From positions 992,001 to 1,056,000 of the forward strand of contig NW_027490115.1 of assembly GCF_050948175.1 (NCBI RefSeq): a DNA stretch of 64,000 bases, in the 5' to 3' direction. The stretch comes from Xylocopa sonorina. Its lineage: Eukaryota; Arthropoda; Insecta; Hymenoptera; Apidae. The first letter of the stretch is position 1. The number at the start of each line of letters is the position of its first letter. This document shows, in pieces, positions 53,779 to 63,540 of the stretch. Below the pieces are notes generated by a model that worked only from the letters and a program-made list of their open reading frames with translations, made no database searches and was not told where the DNA came from. A program made the translations under genes and the position numbers.

Positions 53779-55805
53779 TAGAATGAGAAGTCGTATTTCA
53801 TTTCTATGTCTCGTAATAAGATATAATATTCATTCTGGAATGTTATGTATACCTCGTATTCACTTCTAAAGAATGTAAATGCGACACTTCCATGCTAGGA
53901 AATAGCGTTTGCAGATATCTACGTATCGTAGCAATGGTGCTCTAATGCTTCTTAAAATGAGAAGTCGCATTTCATTTCTATGTTTCGTGATAAGATACAA
54001 TATTCATTGTGGAGTGTTATGTATACCTCGTATTCACTTCAACAGAATGTAAATGCTACACTTCCTTGCTAGGAAATAACATTTGCAGATGTCTACGCAT
54101 CGTAGCAATAGAATTCTAATGCTTCCTAAAACGCGATATCGCCTCTCACTTCTATGTTTCATGATAAGATATAGTATCCATTGCGAAGTGTCCTGTATAT
54201 CTCGTATTCACTTCAAAAGAATGTAAATGCGACACTTCCATGCTAGGGAATAGCGTTTCCAGATGTATACGTATCGTAGCAATAGAGTTCTAATGCTTCC
54301 TAAAACGCGATATCGCACTTCATTCCTATGTTTCATGACAAGATATAATATTCATTGCGAAGTGTCATGTATACCTCGTATTAACTTGAAAAGAATGTAA
54401 ATGCGACACTTCCTTGCTAGGAAATACCGTTTGCAGATGTCTACACATCGTAGCAATAGAGTTCTAATGCTTCCTAAAACGCGATATCGCATCTCACTTC
54501 TATGTTTCATGATAAGATATAGTATCCATTGCGAAGTGTCACGTATATCTCGTATTCACTTCAAAAGAATGTAAATGCGAACCTTCCTTGCTAGGAAATA
54601 TTGTTTGCAGATGTCTACGTATCGTAGCACTAGAGTTCTAATGCTTCTTAAAACGCGATATCGCATCTCACTCCTATGTTTCATGATAAGATACAATATT
54701 CATTGTGGAGTGTTATGTATGCCTCGTATTCACTTCAAAAGAATGTAAATGCGACACTTCCTTGCTAGGAAATATTGTTTGCAGATGTCTACGTATCGTA
54801 GCACTAGAGTTCTAATGCTTCTTAAAACGCGATATCGCATCTCACTCCTATGTTTCATGATAAGATACAATATTCATTGTGGATTGTTATGTATACCTCG
54901 TATTCACTTCAACAGAATGTAAATGCGACACTTCCTTGCTAGGAAATAACATTTGCAGATGTCTACGCATCGTAGCAATAGAGTTCTAATGCTTCCTAAA
55001 ACGCGATATCGCATCTCACTTCTATGTTTCATGATAAGATATAGTATCCATTGCGAAGTGTCCTGTATATCTCGTATTCACTTCAAAAGAATGTAAATGC
55101 GACACTTCCATGTTAGGGAATAGCGTTGCCAGATGTCTACGTATCGTAGCAAGAGAGTTCTAATGCTTCTTAAAACGAGATGTCGCATTTCATTTCTATG
55201 TTTCATAATAAGACATAATATTCATTGCGAAGTGTCATGTATACCTCGTATTCACTTCAACAGAATGTAAATGCGCCTCTTGCATGCTAGGAAATATTGT
55301 TTGCAGATGTCTACGTATCGTAGCAATAGAGTTCTAAAGCTTCTGAAAACGCGATATCGCATTTCATTTCTACGTCTCATTATAAGAAATAATACTCATT
55401 GCGTAGTATTATGTATGACGCGTCTACACTTCAAAAGAATTTAAAAGCCACACTTCCATGCTAGGAAATAGCGATTCCAGATCTCTACGTATCAAAGCTA
55501 TATAGTTCTAATGCTTCTTGAAACGCGACATCGCATCTCATTTCCATGTTTCACGGTATGATATAGTATTCATTGCGAAGTGTTATGTATAGCTCGCCTG
55601 CACTTCAAAAGAATGTAAATGTCACACATCCTTGCTAGGAAGTGAGCTTCCAGGTGTCTAGGTATCGAAGCAGTGGAGTTCTAATGCTTCTTAATACGCG
55701 ATATCGCATCTCATTTCTATGTTTCATGATAAGATATAATATTCATTGCAAAGTGTCATGTATACCTCGTATTCACTTCAAAAGAATGTAAACGCGACAC
55801 TTCCT

Positions 55806-56520
55806 TACGAGGAAGTAATGTTTCCATTTGTTTACTTATCTGAGCAATAGAGTTCTATTGCTTCATTCAACACGATGTCGCAAGTCATTTCAATGATTCA
55901 TGGTAAATTGCAATGTTCTTTGCAATATGTTACATTTGTCTGCATCTAGACCTTAGAAGGATGTGAATCCTATACTTACTTGCAACAGAATATCGTTTCC
56001 AGATCTCTACGTGTCCAAGCAAGACATTTCTAATACTTCATGCAGCGCGATGTCGCATCTCATTTCAACGTTTCAATGCAAAGAATCTGTAATCATATGT
56101 CCATAACATTGTGCTTAACTGTTAGAGGTCTTCAATAGAATGTGAACTATATAATTCCATGCAACGGCATGGCGCTCCGTAGTGTCTGTCTGTTAAAGCA
56201 ATCGAGCTAGAATTCTCCATGCAATGCGCTGGCGCATCCCATTTCATCGTTTCAAAGTAAGAATGCTGTAATCTCTTATGCATATCTCTATGCTTATCTG
56301 CTTTAAAACTTCATAAGAATGTAAATTCTACAGCTCCATGCAACAGGATTGCCCTTCGTAGTGTCTACATGTCGAGACAATAGAGTACTAATGCATTATA
56401 CAATGCCATGACTCATCTCATTTCAACGTTTCGAATTAAGTAAGCTGTAATCTTCTATGAAAAGCATTATAATTATCTGCTTCCACTCTACAATAGAATG
56501 TGAATTCTATAGATCCAAGC
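55806..56520 (-). repeat. Degenerate edge monomers of the satellite
   Basis: About four monomers with progressively weaker similarity. Each still shows the order 'gtaatgtttccatttg / gagcaatagag / acgatgtcgca / catttcaa.gtttca', but with many substitutions and indels. The last copies contain a private stretch ('gcttatctgcttt') that recurs inverted at 63345-63362 on the other side of the island. Confidence 0.8.
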
Positions 56521-57412
56521 AACAGGAGAGCAGGCTCTCCACCATCCTACTGCCTGCCCTGATGCGGGCAAAGGATTCCCAGGGCCACTCAAACCGCGAC
56601 CAACATCTATCTTATACTCTAACCGATTCATCGTTATGCGTTTTCCATTAAGCTTGCCGGGATCAGTGATATTGATTTGCTCAATCTAAATTATTATTTT
56701 CTTTTTAAGTTTCTCGATTTTTTTAGTTTCTCTCACGATATCGTCTATTTCGTTGTACCTTACCCTTACAGTATGGTATATAATCTGTTGTTTGATATTT
56801 CTAGGATTTCCTCTTAATAAATGCAATGCTTCCACATATACTCTTTCTCTTTCTCTTTAGTTACATTGTTGTTATTTTATGCTTCTCACCCTCCACATTC
56901 ACTCTCTACACCATCTCGGAACAGGCGTTATACGATTACTGCAGGATGACGCCCCGGTCTCGCTACACCGAGATCGAGTGTTCTCTCTTGCATCCGTTGA
57001 TTTATATATGTTATATATTGCAGAATATTTCCTCCTATCCTTTGTATTTTTCGAATGAAATTACATTGACAGAAGTACGAGCTAGTTCTGCACGCCTATT
57101 TGAAACAACATTAAATCACGTTGTTAAACAATAATATATTAAATGTGACTTGGACTTTTAAATTTGAATTTATAAACATCTAACAGGTAAATATGTTTTT
57201 CTTACTATTCATATCATTATACATTCAGTAATTTATTGTTTGCAGTGATTTGATATATTAACTGCTTGATTATATTTTGCAATGAACTTTGCCTACCAAA
57301 CATTGTTTTTACTCCTGATGGGAGTGGATAGTTCATCGTTTTATATTCTTATATCGCATTGATTATAAAAGTATATGACATCCTTTTTATGCAGTCATGT
57401 ATAATTATGTAC
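56521..57412. other. Non-satellite island DNA, no convincing gene
   Basis: Unique-looking AT-rich sequence between the satellite edge and the solo LTR. It contains CT-rich and T-rich stretches (56690-56730, 56840-56870). The only sizeable frame is 56826-57134, described separately. It ends in GTAC, the left target duplication of the LTR. Confidence 0.6.
56826..57134 (+). CDS. Unassigned small open frame with hydrophobic N-terminus
   Basis: A 102-codon frame from ATG to TAA. Residues 1-21 (MLPHILFLFLFSYIVVILCFS) are strongly hydrophobic and could pass for a signal peptide or membrane anchor. The rest has no motif I know. The hydrophobicity comes from a CT/T-rich simple stretch, which by itself gives Leu, Phe and Ser codons, so this may be chance. 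No splice structure or promoter was identified. Confidence 0.15.
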   Translation: MLPHILFLFLFSYIVVILCFSPSTFTLYTISEQALYDYCRMTPRSRYTEIECSLLHPLIYICYILQNISSYPLYFSNEITLTEVRASSARLFETTLNHVVKQ

Positions 57413-57951
57413 TGTGACGGTTTTTCCCGTTACAATCCGCAAGAAAAGGGTATATAGAACCAATAATAACGGGATATCCAGAAGTTTAGTCCGGGGTTAT
57501 ATCGGGGTACAGAATATCCGCGTGCTTCGGCAACGCGAAGTACAGAGCAATAAATTTCCTATCCAGCATGTATTTCGAAGCTGCGAGGCTGGGACTTTTT
57601 GGGCGCCAGCTACTCAAGAAGTAGCAAAAACTAGTAAACCACGCAACCCGGGGAAACCCGGTGCAAGATAACCCTCGAAATTTCGAAATACTCTTTCGCT
57701 CGACTGCTTCTAGCCGAGTGCGCAAATTAGGGTCGCGGGATACTGAACTCACCGCTTCTTTCTAGATTGCCTCGACACGGTATTACAAAAGGGTATACGA
57801 CACGCCGCGAATGACCGGGGATCACCACCCGTTATACAATACAAATTACAATACGCGATATCACAATTGCGGCAGGGAACAAATGAGATGCTTTAGCGTA
57901 TAAGGACTCACGTTCTCGTTTCCAACAAGTATGGATCTCGTTCAGTCCGTC

Positions 57952-57954
<3 letters not shown>

Positions 57955-58028
<74 letters not shown>
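57955..58028 (+). repeat. (CT)37 microsatellite
   Basis: A perfect CT run of about 74 bp inside the solo LTR. It is absent from the related copy at 62584-63330, so it expanded after the two copies separated. Confidence 0.95.
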
Positions 58029-58032
<4 letters not shown>

Positions 58033-58667
58033 CGAATCGCTCCGTATAATCGCTTGCTCGGTTGCTCGCTAAGTAGTCGCTATGTCGTTCAGAAGAATAA
58101 GAGGCTCTCTTCGTGCTGGCTAGCTCATTATATAGGTTTGCTGGGGGTCTTCGGATCCCCTTAGATCCTCCTTAGGGCTCCTTGATGGGGTAGGGCCATA
58201 CGCTTCGGTATTGTTCGGGGCATCGATCGGTGGATTTCGGCGATCTTCCCTGATCGCCCCCTCTGGTGTGTCTAGAGGGGGTCCTCTGGATTATTTGAAC
58301 TGCGGCGCGTGTCGCGCGCCGCGCTTTCCACGGCTCACCTGCAATTCCGCTGTGCATCTTGAGTTTTCCTCTCCATGGGCTCAAGGGAGGGGTAGAGGTC
58401 CTTCTCACACCCGAGAAACATCCAGTTAGTCTCCATGGACTATGGCAGCGGTCTTATGGTTGCAGAGCTCTGGATCCTATCCTTCGGGCTTCAGGGTCTC
58501 TTCTTGCTCACTTCCCGACTCCTCCACCGTCGAGCCCGTCACGCTACCTCGGCGCACAGCCCTTCCGCGAACCTGCGGTCTTATTATCCGCCGAAGAGGC
58601 GTCTTATAGGTCGCTTCTTCCATCAGCTCGCCAGTCTTATCCGTCGAACGGAGAGAGAGAAACGAAC

Positions 58668-58688
58668 GGGGGGGGGGGGGGGGGGGGG
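58668..58688. repeat. Poly-G tract (21 bp)
   Basis: An uninterrupted run of 21 G. A second G-rich run follows at 58798-58810, and the ~117 bp between them is deleted in the left copy. Confidence 0.9.
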
Positions 58689-60182
58689 AAGGTTCTACCA
58701 TCGTGTATTTCACGCTCCTCGCAAATACAGCTATCGCAATGGTCCGTGTCGCGCTTCTCGCATGGGTGGTGATCTGCGAGCTAGACTAACCGAAGCAGGG
58801 GGGGAGGGGGTGAGCGAGCCTTGTGACGTCACCACGTCACAGTACATACAAATTTGCGATTAAGTAGCTATGTGTTCAAATTCAATTCCGAATAATGCAC
58901 TAAAAAGCATCCCAGATAACAAACGGCAAGATGGTAGCGACACCATGCCGGCACTATATTGCCACTTCCGAGGAGTGTCAACTGATTCGTAGTCATCTGT
59001 GACCGGATTCGTTAACTAAAATGCCAGAACGTGTTACCAGCACATTCTAGACAAGCGAATCGCGCAGCACCAGCACCATGGTGACACGCGTATCATCGCT
59101 CCATTCATGAATCCCCTCAGCAATGACGCAGGATCACATTTGGCAATGGGGAACCTGTGCTTTCATACAAATTAGAACCGTTAGATGTCAGTAGATGTTC
59201 AGCATATGAGTATTGATAGACATTTTGATGGTCGTTTTCCTATATTTATAGTTATTGAGCGAGTCGTATATATTTCTTTCAATCCATCATAGACTAAAAA
59301 TATTATTTATCAAAAAAATATTACTTATAAAATAAAAATTCATGCTGTTGCGTCCCTAACTTCGCCTTGTGTAATTTTTGAAATAACATGCTGTCATCGT
59401 ATTTAATGTAACCCACAATTGCATGAATTTGCAACAATAAATTGAAGAAAATATATATAAAATAAGTGTGTATATTTTTATGACAAAGTAATTATCGACT
59501 TTATGGAAAAAATCGTCCTATCGAGCTAATTTATAGAAAATAATAAAATCGAGTTCTTATATCTTTGTCTTGTGCCGGTGTATCTATTTTGGAATCAAAA
59601 TAAATAAATTGCACAGTTTAGTCATTTTTCATATTTGCTTATAATTTTTATGGAAACAGCTTCCCCATTAATAAATGTCAGCATACGCCACAACCACGCG
59701 TGTAGCTATGGTGAGCTGATAGTGTCATTGTCACGGCCGTGTGCTATATCTCGGTGCTTTAATAGTGCCGTGATACGAATGCCGCCCCAGTACTAACAGT
59801 ATGTCATTTCGAAAGCTGAGTAGGAGCACTTTGTTAGCACAGTTCTGTCACGGAATTCGTTCCATCCGTTGTCATTGGCGTGCCAATCGCTGGCTGTTTG
59901 GGATATTGTAGTGCATGAGGCAGACTTGTTCCTTATCATCGTCAAGGAGATGGATTTTCACTCCCCCCTTTTTGAATTTTTTAAATTATTGTTTGGAATT
60001 TTTGCCGTTTCTGTATCTCTATGACCGCATTGTGGATTCAACTTATGTACGATCTTTTTGGTCTTCATCTTTTGTTACATGTAATATTATATATGTGATG
60101 CACGTTTGTTATGTAATGCTCCGATTTGTAAGCCTCAGATACTTTTATTCTTTGGTAAAGCAACTTATTCGATTAATATATA

Positions 60183-60188
60183 TTTATT
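60183..60188 (-). promoter_or_regulatory. Candidate polyadenylation signal AATAAA
   Basis: AATAAA on the minus strand about 410 bp downstream of the stop codon at 60599, giving the candidate gene a 3' untranslated region of ordinary length. Other AT-rich hexamers exist nearby, so this is only positional evidence. Confidence 0.3.
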
Positions 60189-60598
60189 AGACATAGATAT
60201 AAACAATTAGAAAAATGTTATTAAAACGCTATTAAATATGTTGTTGCAATTATATATTTAAGGTCTGAAGATGTAGATGCAATTAATGTCCGATATTTTA
60301 CGTGATCCAATCGACGTATCAAGTGAGGCTATGAAATATAAAAATCTTTTACTATTCTTCGACCCCTTTACATGCTACATGAATGATAATTTCTGCAAGA
60401 CAAGAAGCCTGAATTAGTGAGATATCTAGGAACATAAGTAATTTGTAAGTAACACATCTTTTCTCTTTGAAATATTTGCCTTTGCATAGAATAGAACGTA
60501 TAGATATAATTGCCTGTCTTGTACCCATTTCGGTCCAATTCTATTATAGCCTTTGGGCAGAAGTAATATTGATTATACTTGATTTTTGCAATAGTTCT

Positions 60599-61119
60599 TT
60601 AATTAACAGATTTTATTAACCTAGAATCATCATTTGACGGATGTATCAATCTACTTTGTAGCTCCATCAGTTTCTTTTTCTGCTCGCTACTTTCCATTTT
60701 CAGTTCCGTATACTTATCCTTTATCACCATCATATATGTTGCGTAAAATTACAATAACTTTTTGTCCTCAAATTTTGCGGATATTTCAATTAAATTTCCT
60801 TTGATTAAATAAACGGAAATTAAAAAACAGTGGCACGTACCATTTCTTGGAAACGTTGTATCGTAATTTGCATCTGACTGTTTTGAAAGGCAAGCACTTT
60901 ACTTAACGTTTGCAATGATTCGGTTAGCGAAGTAAAGTAATATTCTACTTTCGAAATTGTTGGCTCTTGTAATTCTAAGACAAATATATTCATCTGTCGA
61001 CATCGTGAACATTGTTTTTTGGCAAAATTCCAGAAAAACAAATATACTATAAGTAAAATAGTAAACACCATAATATTAAATTTAACTCTGTTCATCGTTG
61101 CCTTGCTGGACACATCCAT
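60599..61119 (-). CDS. Candidate two-exon small membrane/coiled-coil protein
   Basis: Exon 1 runs from ATG at 61119 down to 60841 (93 codons). It ends CAAGAAATG followed by GTACGT, a good 5' splice site. A 122 bp intron (60840-60719) ends in AAAG. Exon 2 (60718-60599) continues in phase for 39 codons to TAA. The 132-residue product has a hydrophobic segment at about residues 13-33 (NIMVFTILLIVYLFFWNFA), then a Cys pair (CSRC), then a polar helix-prone tail across the splice site (QNSQMQITIQRFQEM then YTELKMESSEQKKKLMELQ) with coiled-coil character. It looks like a single-pass membrane protein with a cytoplasmic or lumenal coiled coil. I do not recognise the family. A second ATG at codon 9 could also start it, and upstream exons may exist. 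A TE-like end (ACAGGGTGG, 61128-61136) lies just upstream. Exon 2 is duplicated at 12701-12803. Without the splice, exon 1 would stop six codons later. Confidence 0.45.
60719..60840 (-). other. Predicted intron of the candidate gene
   Basis: GT (GTACGTG) to AG (GATAAAG), 122 bp, phase 0, AT-rich. The size is typical of insect introns. The pyrimidine tract before the acceptor is weak, so a nearby alternative AG cannot be excluded. Confidence 0.4.
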
Positions 61120-61613
61120 AACAATATACAGGGTGGGGCAGTAATAATTAGCACCTCCTTAGATATCCACGAAACTATAAGTTTCATAGAAGTTTTTGCT
61201 AATATAAAATTGCATAGTACAGAGGGGCCATCCGTTGGTGAAAATAGTTTTTTTGTAAGTGGAGTTATGTTGGACATATGAAGGTTATCTTCATTTTTTA
61301 AAATGAATTGGTATGTCCATTCTTCCGTAATACGATAGAGCATTTTAAAGCAAGTTTTTACGATCTGTAACATGAAGGCATTGAAGGTTACAAAAAGTAA
61401 AGCAAGGCGATAATACTCACGGTTTTGATAGTAAATGAAACATACGTATTGTAAACAGTGGTGGAAGGCGTAATACTTACCGTTTACTTCACTGTGAATA
61501 AACACTTTTCGAAGGGCATTTGAATAGTTTGCAGCATAAGTTAAACATGGTAAGATTAGTATTGAAAAATCGGTTCGAATACGTTTGGTTAGGCTGTTCT
61601 TTGTGTCGTTCAT
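61092..61613 (-). CDS. Unassigned 173-codon open frame
   Basis: Open from a true ATG (MNDTKNSLTKR) to TGA, with a hydrophobic middle (CLQYVCFIYYQ, LALLFVTFNAFMLQIV). Its last ~10 codons run through the TE-like terminus near 61128-61140 and overlap the start of the candidate gene in another frame, so the C-terminus is unlikely to be real. A good donor (AACG/GTAAGT at 61480) and acceptor (GTTACAG at 61365) lie inside it, but using them shifts the frame into an early stop. I recognise no domain. It may be an exon of something larger or a chance frame in old transposon sequence. Confidence 0.15.
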   Translation of the reverse strand: MNDTKNSLTKRIRTDFSILILPCLTYAANYSNALRKVFIHSEVNGKYYAFHHCLQYVCFIYYQNREYYRLALLFVTFNAFMLQIVKTCFKMLYRITEEWTYQFILKNEDNLHMSNITPLTKKLFSPTDGPSVLCNFILAKTSMKLIVSWISKEVLIITAPPCILLWMCPARQR

Positions 61614-62583
61614 TTTATAGGTACTGAGCTGCGGATTCCTGAGGACAGCTCACAAAATTGTTGAACTATGGAAGATTATCATTGTGAATTTGAATCAAAA
61701 GGTAATTAAATTCCATTAGATTGTAAACAGATCTCAATGTTTCATTTTAGATAGTAAGATTAAATACTCTTTACAACAAACTACAAGAATGGATACATAT
61801 CTTTCTGTTATTATTATTTCATAAAGAATTATAATTGCAATTATATAGTTCATTACGATAAAAAATATTTCTCAGAAAATTCTAAGTATTAAATAAAATA
61901 ATCAAGTAAAACATTTTTAATAATTACGAATATGAAAAATACTTGAACATTCCAATAGAAAAATGTCTAAACAGGAGCTAGAAAAGTCAAACATTCAATT
62001 TCAATTCCAGAATTCATCTATAAGAGGTAAAATGTTTCGAAAGCTTTAATTACAGTCTTTAATGCAAGCAGTTGGGCAGTATTTCAATTTTTAAGAAAAT
62101 TGATGAAAGTCAACCATTTTGAAGTGGTCAGAATCTTTGTCGTTACAGCAATAAGTGAATAACAAATAACTACATGAATTCCAGGCTTAAAAACTTATGG
62201 ATTAAATCCTATGCAGACTCGTTTACGAGCGAGATACTAAATAATAATCCACACTAAGTAATCATTTTAAAACTTAAACGATTACATCTCGCGAACTATC
62301 AAAGATATCAGAAGCGTGAAAAGTATGTGGTTTATCAAAAACTCTTCTAAAAGAACGGGCGAAGCCAATAGAAATCTTTGTTGAAGTAAGCAAGTTCTAA
62401 AGTTCTAAGCAACGCGATGGCCCTTATCTGCCTATGTTTCCTAGCAAGTAAGTTCTGAATTTCTATGAAATCCGATGGAATTTCTCACTACTAACATTTC
62501 AAAGTAAGTTCTCAAATTCTCAGTTCTACGCTTAAAACTATGTGTGTTCTATATATCTATATAAAGTGATGGTTCCTATTAGT
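61614..62583. other. AT-rich intergenic DNA; possible relic satellite at the end
   Basis: No open frame or element was recognised in 61614-62380. At about 62385-62540 fragments such as 'aagcaacgcgatgg', 'cctatgtttcctagcaag' and 'catttcaaagtaagttct' resemble very decayed minus-oriented satellite, in the same style as the edge monomers at 55806-56520. The similarity is weak. Confidence 0.4.
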
Positions 62584-63330
62584 TGTGACGGAAACCTATA
62601 TATAGTAAGTCAGGGAAGCTCGAAGGGGTTAATTATCTAAATGCTTTAAGGTGTAAAACGTACTTTAATCTAAAGCGATCTATCGTTCCAAGGTATCCGC
62701 TCACGTACAACTTTTCTTGGGCGCCAGCTGCTCAGAAAGTAGCTAAGGGATAGACTACACGACTCCGGGAACCCTGGGGCGGAGCAACCCTTGAAACTTG
62801 AAAATGGTCCTCCTCTCGACTACGCCTAGCCAAGTACACACACTCAGGTCGCGAGATACTGAAGTCACGGCATGTTTATTTATGGTCTCGACGTGGGTTT
62901 AACTAAGAAGGGCTACGGGAAACTACGCAACACGCCGCAAATTACCGGGTATCATAACTCGCTTCACGATATAAGATACAATATACAATATGCGACACAA
63001 GAAATGGGACGCTTAAGCGAATAAGCTCTCACGTTCTCTTCTTCAGGTTCCTTGAATTCGCTGGTGGTCCTCGGGTCTCCTGCATCCTCCTCGGGGCTCC
63101 TTGGTGGAGTGGGCTGTAGGCTTCGGTATTGTTCGAGTCCATCGATCAGTGGATTTCGGCGATTTCCTCTTCTCGTCCCCTTGGGTGTCCCTGAGGGGAT
63201 CCTCCTGATCACTTAAATTGCGTAGCGCCTGGCGCGCCGCGCTCCCATGGCTAACATGCAGGGCCGCTGGACTTTTGACTTCTCTTTAGGGGGTTAAGGA
63301 TGGTTGAGGACCTTCTCACATCCCAGAGCA
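62584..63330. mobile_element. Diverged, truncated second copy of the LTR
   Basis: Begins TGTGACGG like the solo LTR at 57413. From 62716 to 63330 it aligns with 57598-58419 in the same orientation at roughly 70-75% by eye. Shared landmarks in order: gggcgccagct, gatactgaa, acacgccgc, ctcacgttctc, cttcggtattgttcg, tggatttcggcgat, ggaccttctcaca. It lacks the CT microsatellite and stops near 63330 where decayed satellite begins, so the last ~420 bp of the LTR are missing. Flanks show no target duplication, consistent with truncation. It is much older than, or from a different lineage than, the solo LTR. Confidence 0.6.
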
Positions 63331-63540
63331 TTATAAAGCACAAAAGCAGATAAGCATAATGCGACGCATAGAGCGTCATTACAACCTTCTAACTTACTTT
63401 GAACTGTTTATATGAAATGCAATATTGAGGTGCATGAAGCATGACAAATTAAATGCTTCGGCACCTGGACATCTAGAAACGCTATCCCCGGGCAAGAAAG
63501 TATACGGTTCACACTCAATTCATATGCAGAAGCAGATAAA
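63331..63540 (+). repeat. Degenerate edge monomers, right side of the island
   Basis: Decayed plus-oriented monomer sequence ('cttcggcacctggacatcta', 'gaaacgctatccccgggcaag'). It carries 'gcagataagcataa' (about 63347-63360 and a near copy near 63530), the inverse of the private stretch in the left edge monomers. The two edges therefore derive from the same old subfamily. Confidence 0.7.

Larger units (their letters stand above)
36343..55805 (-). repeat. Satellite array, domain 4 (largest, highly homogenised)
   Basis: About 112 minus-oriented monomers, the most uniform of the window. Two classes are mixed. Class A has 'cgcgatatcgcatctcactt', 'tgtttcatgataagatataa' and 'attgcgaagtgtcatg'. Class B has 'cgagatgtcgcatttcattt', 'tgtttcgtgataagatacaa' and 'attgtggagtgttatg'. 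Block amplification is visible throughout: 4-mer (41597/42295), 5- and 9-mer (43615/44488/46053), 3- and 11-mer (48521/49045/50441) and 17-mer (49660-50820/52618-53778). Open frames at 49828-50022 and 52786-52980 encode identical peptides only because of the 17-mer duplication. The last ~400 bp before 55806 are already more diverged. Confidence 0.98.
57413..58841. mobile_element. Probable solo LTR (1.43 kb) with 4 bp target duplication
   Basis: Begins TGTGACGG and ends CGTCACA, the TG...CA form of LTR ends with a short inverted terminal pair (TGTGACG/CGTCACA). It is flanked on both sides by GTAC (57409-57412 and 58842-58845), a 4 bp target duplication as in Gypsy-type elements. There is no coding region inside, as expected after LTR-LTR recombination. 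It holds a 74 bp CT microsatellite (57955-58028), a GC-rich part and a poly-G tract (58668-58688). A diverged second copy lies at 62584-63330, confirming that it is a dispersed repeat. The orientation of the parent element is not certain. The right end of the LTR (from 58385) is included in the inverted duplication. Confidence 0.6.
58385..60701 (+). repeat. Inverted segmental duplication, right copy (donor-like)
   Basis: Inverted partner of 12701-14873. Here both ends continue naturally: at 58385 into the rest of the solo LTR, and at 60701 into the rest of the terminal exon of the minus-strand gene. That makes this locus the older arrangement. It has two stretches the left copy lacks: ~117 bp between the G tracts (about 58689-58805) and ~39 bp near 59554-59592. 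The middle (58850-60180) contains no gene I can support; it includes the likely 3' untranslated region of the gene. Confidence 0.93.

Noticed and set aside
58172..58863. Overlapping frames up to 142 codons on both strands, including a CT-encoded Leu-Ser run at 57931-58164
   Set aside because: They lie in the solo LTR, cross the microsatellite and poly-G tract, and occur on opposing strands; no retroviral domain is visible.
57413..63330. The two LTR copies as the paired LTRs of one retroelement
   Set aside because: They are only ~70-75% identical, the DNA between holds a candidate host gene and no gag-pol, and the left copy has its own GTAC target duplication.
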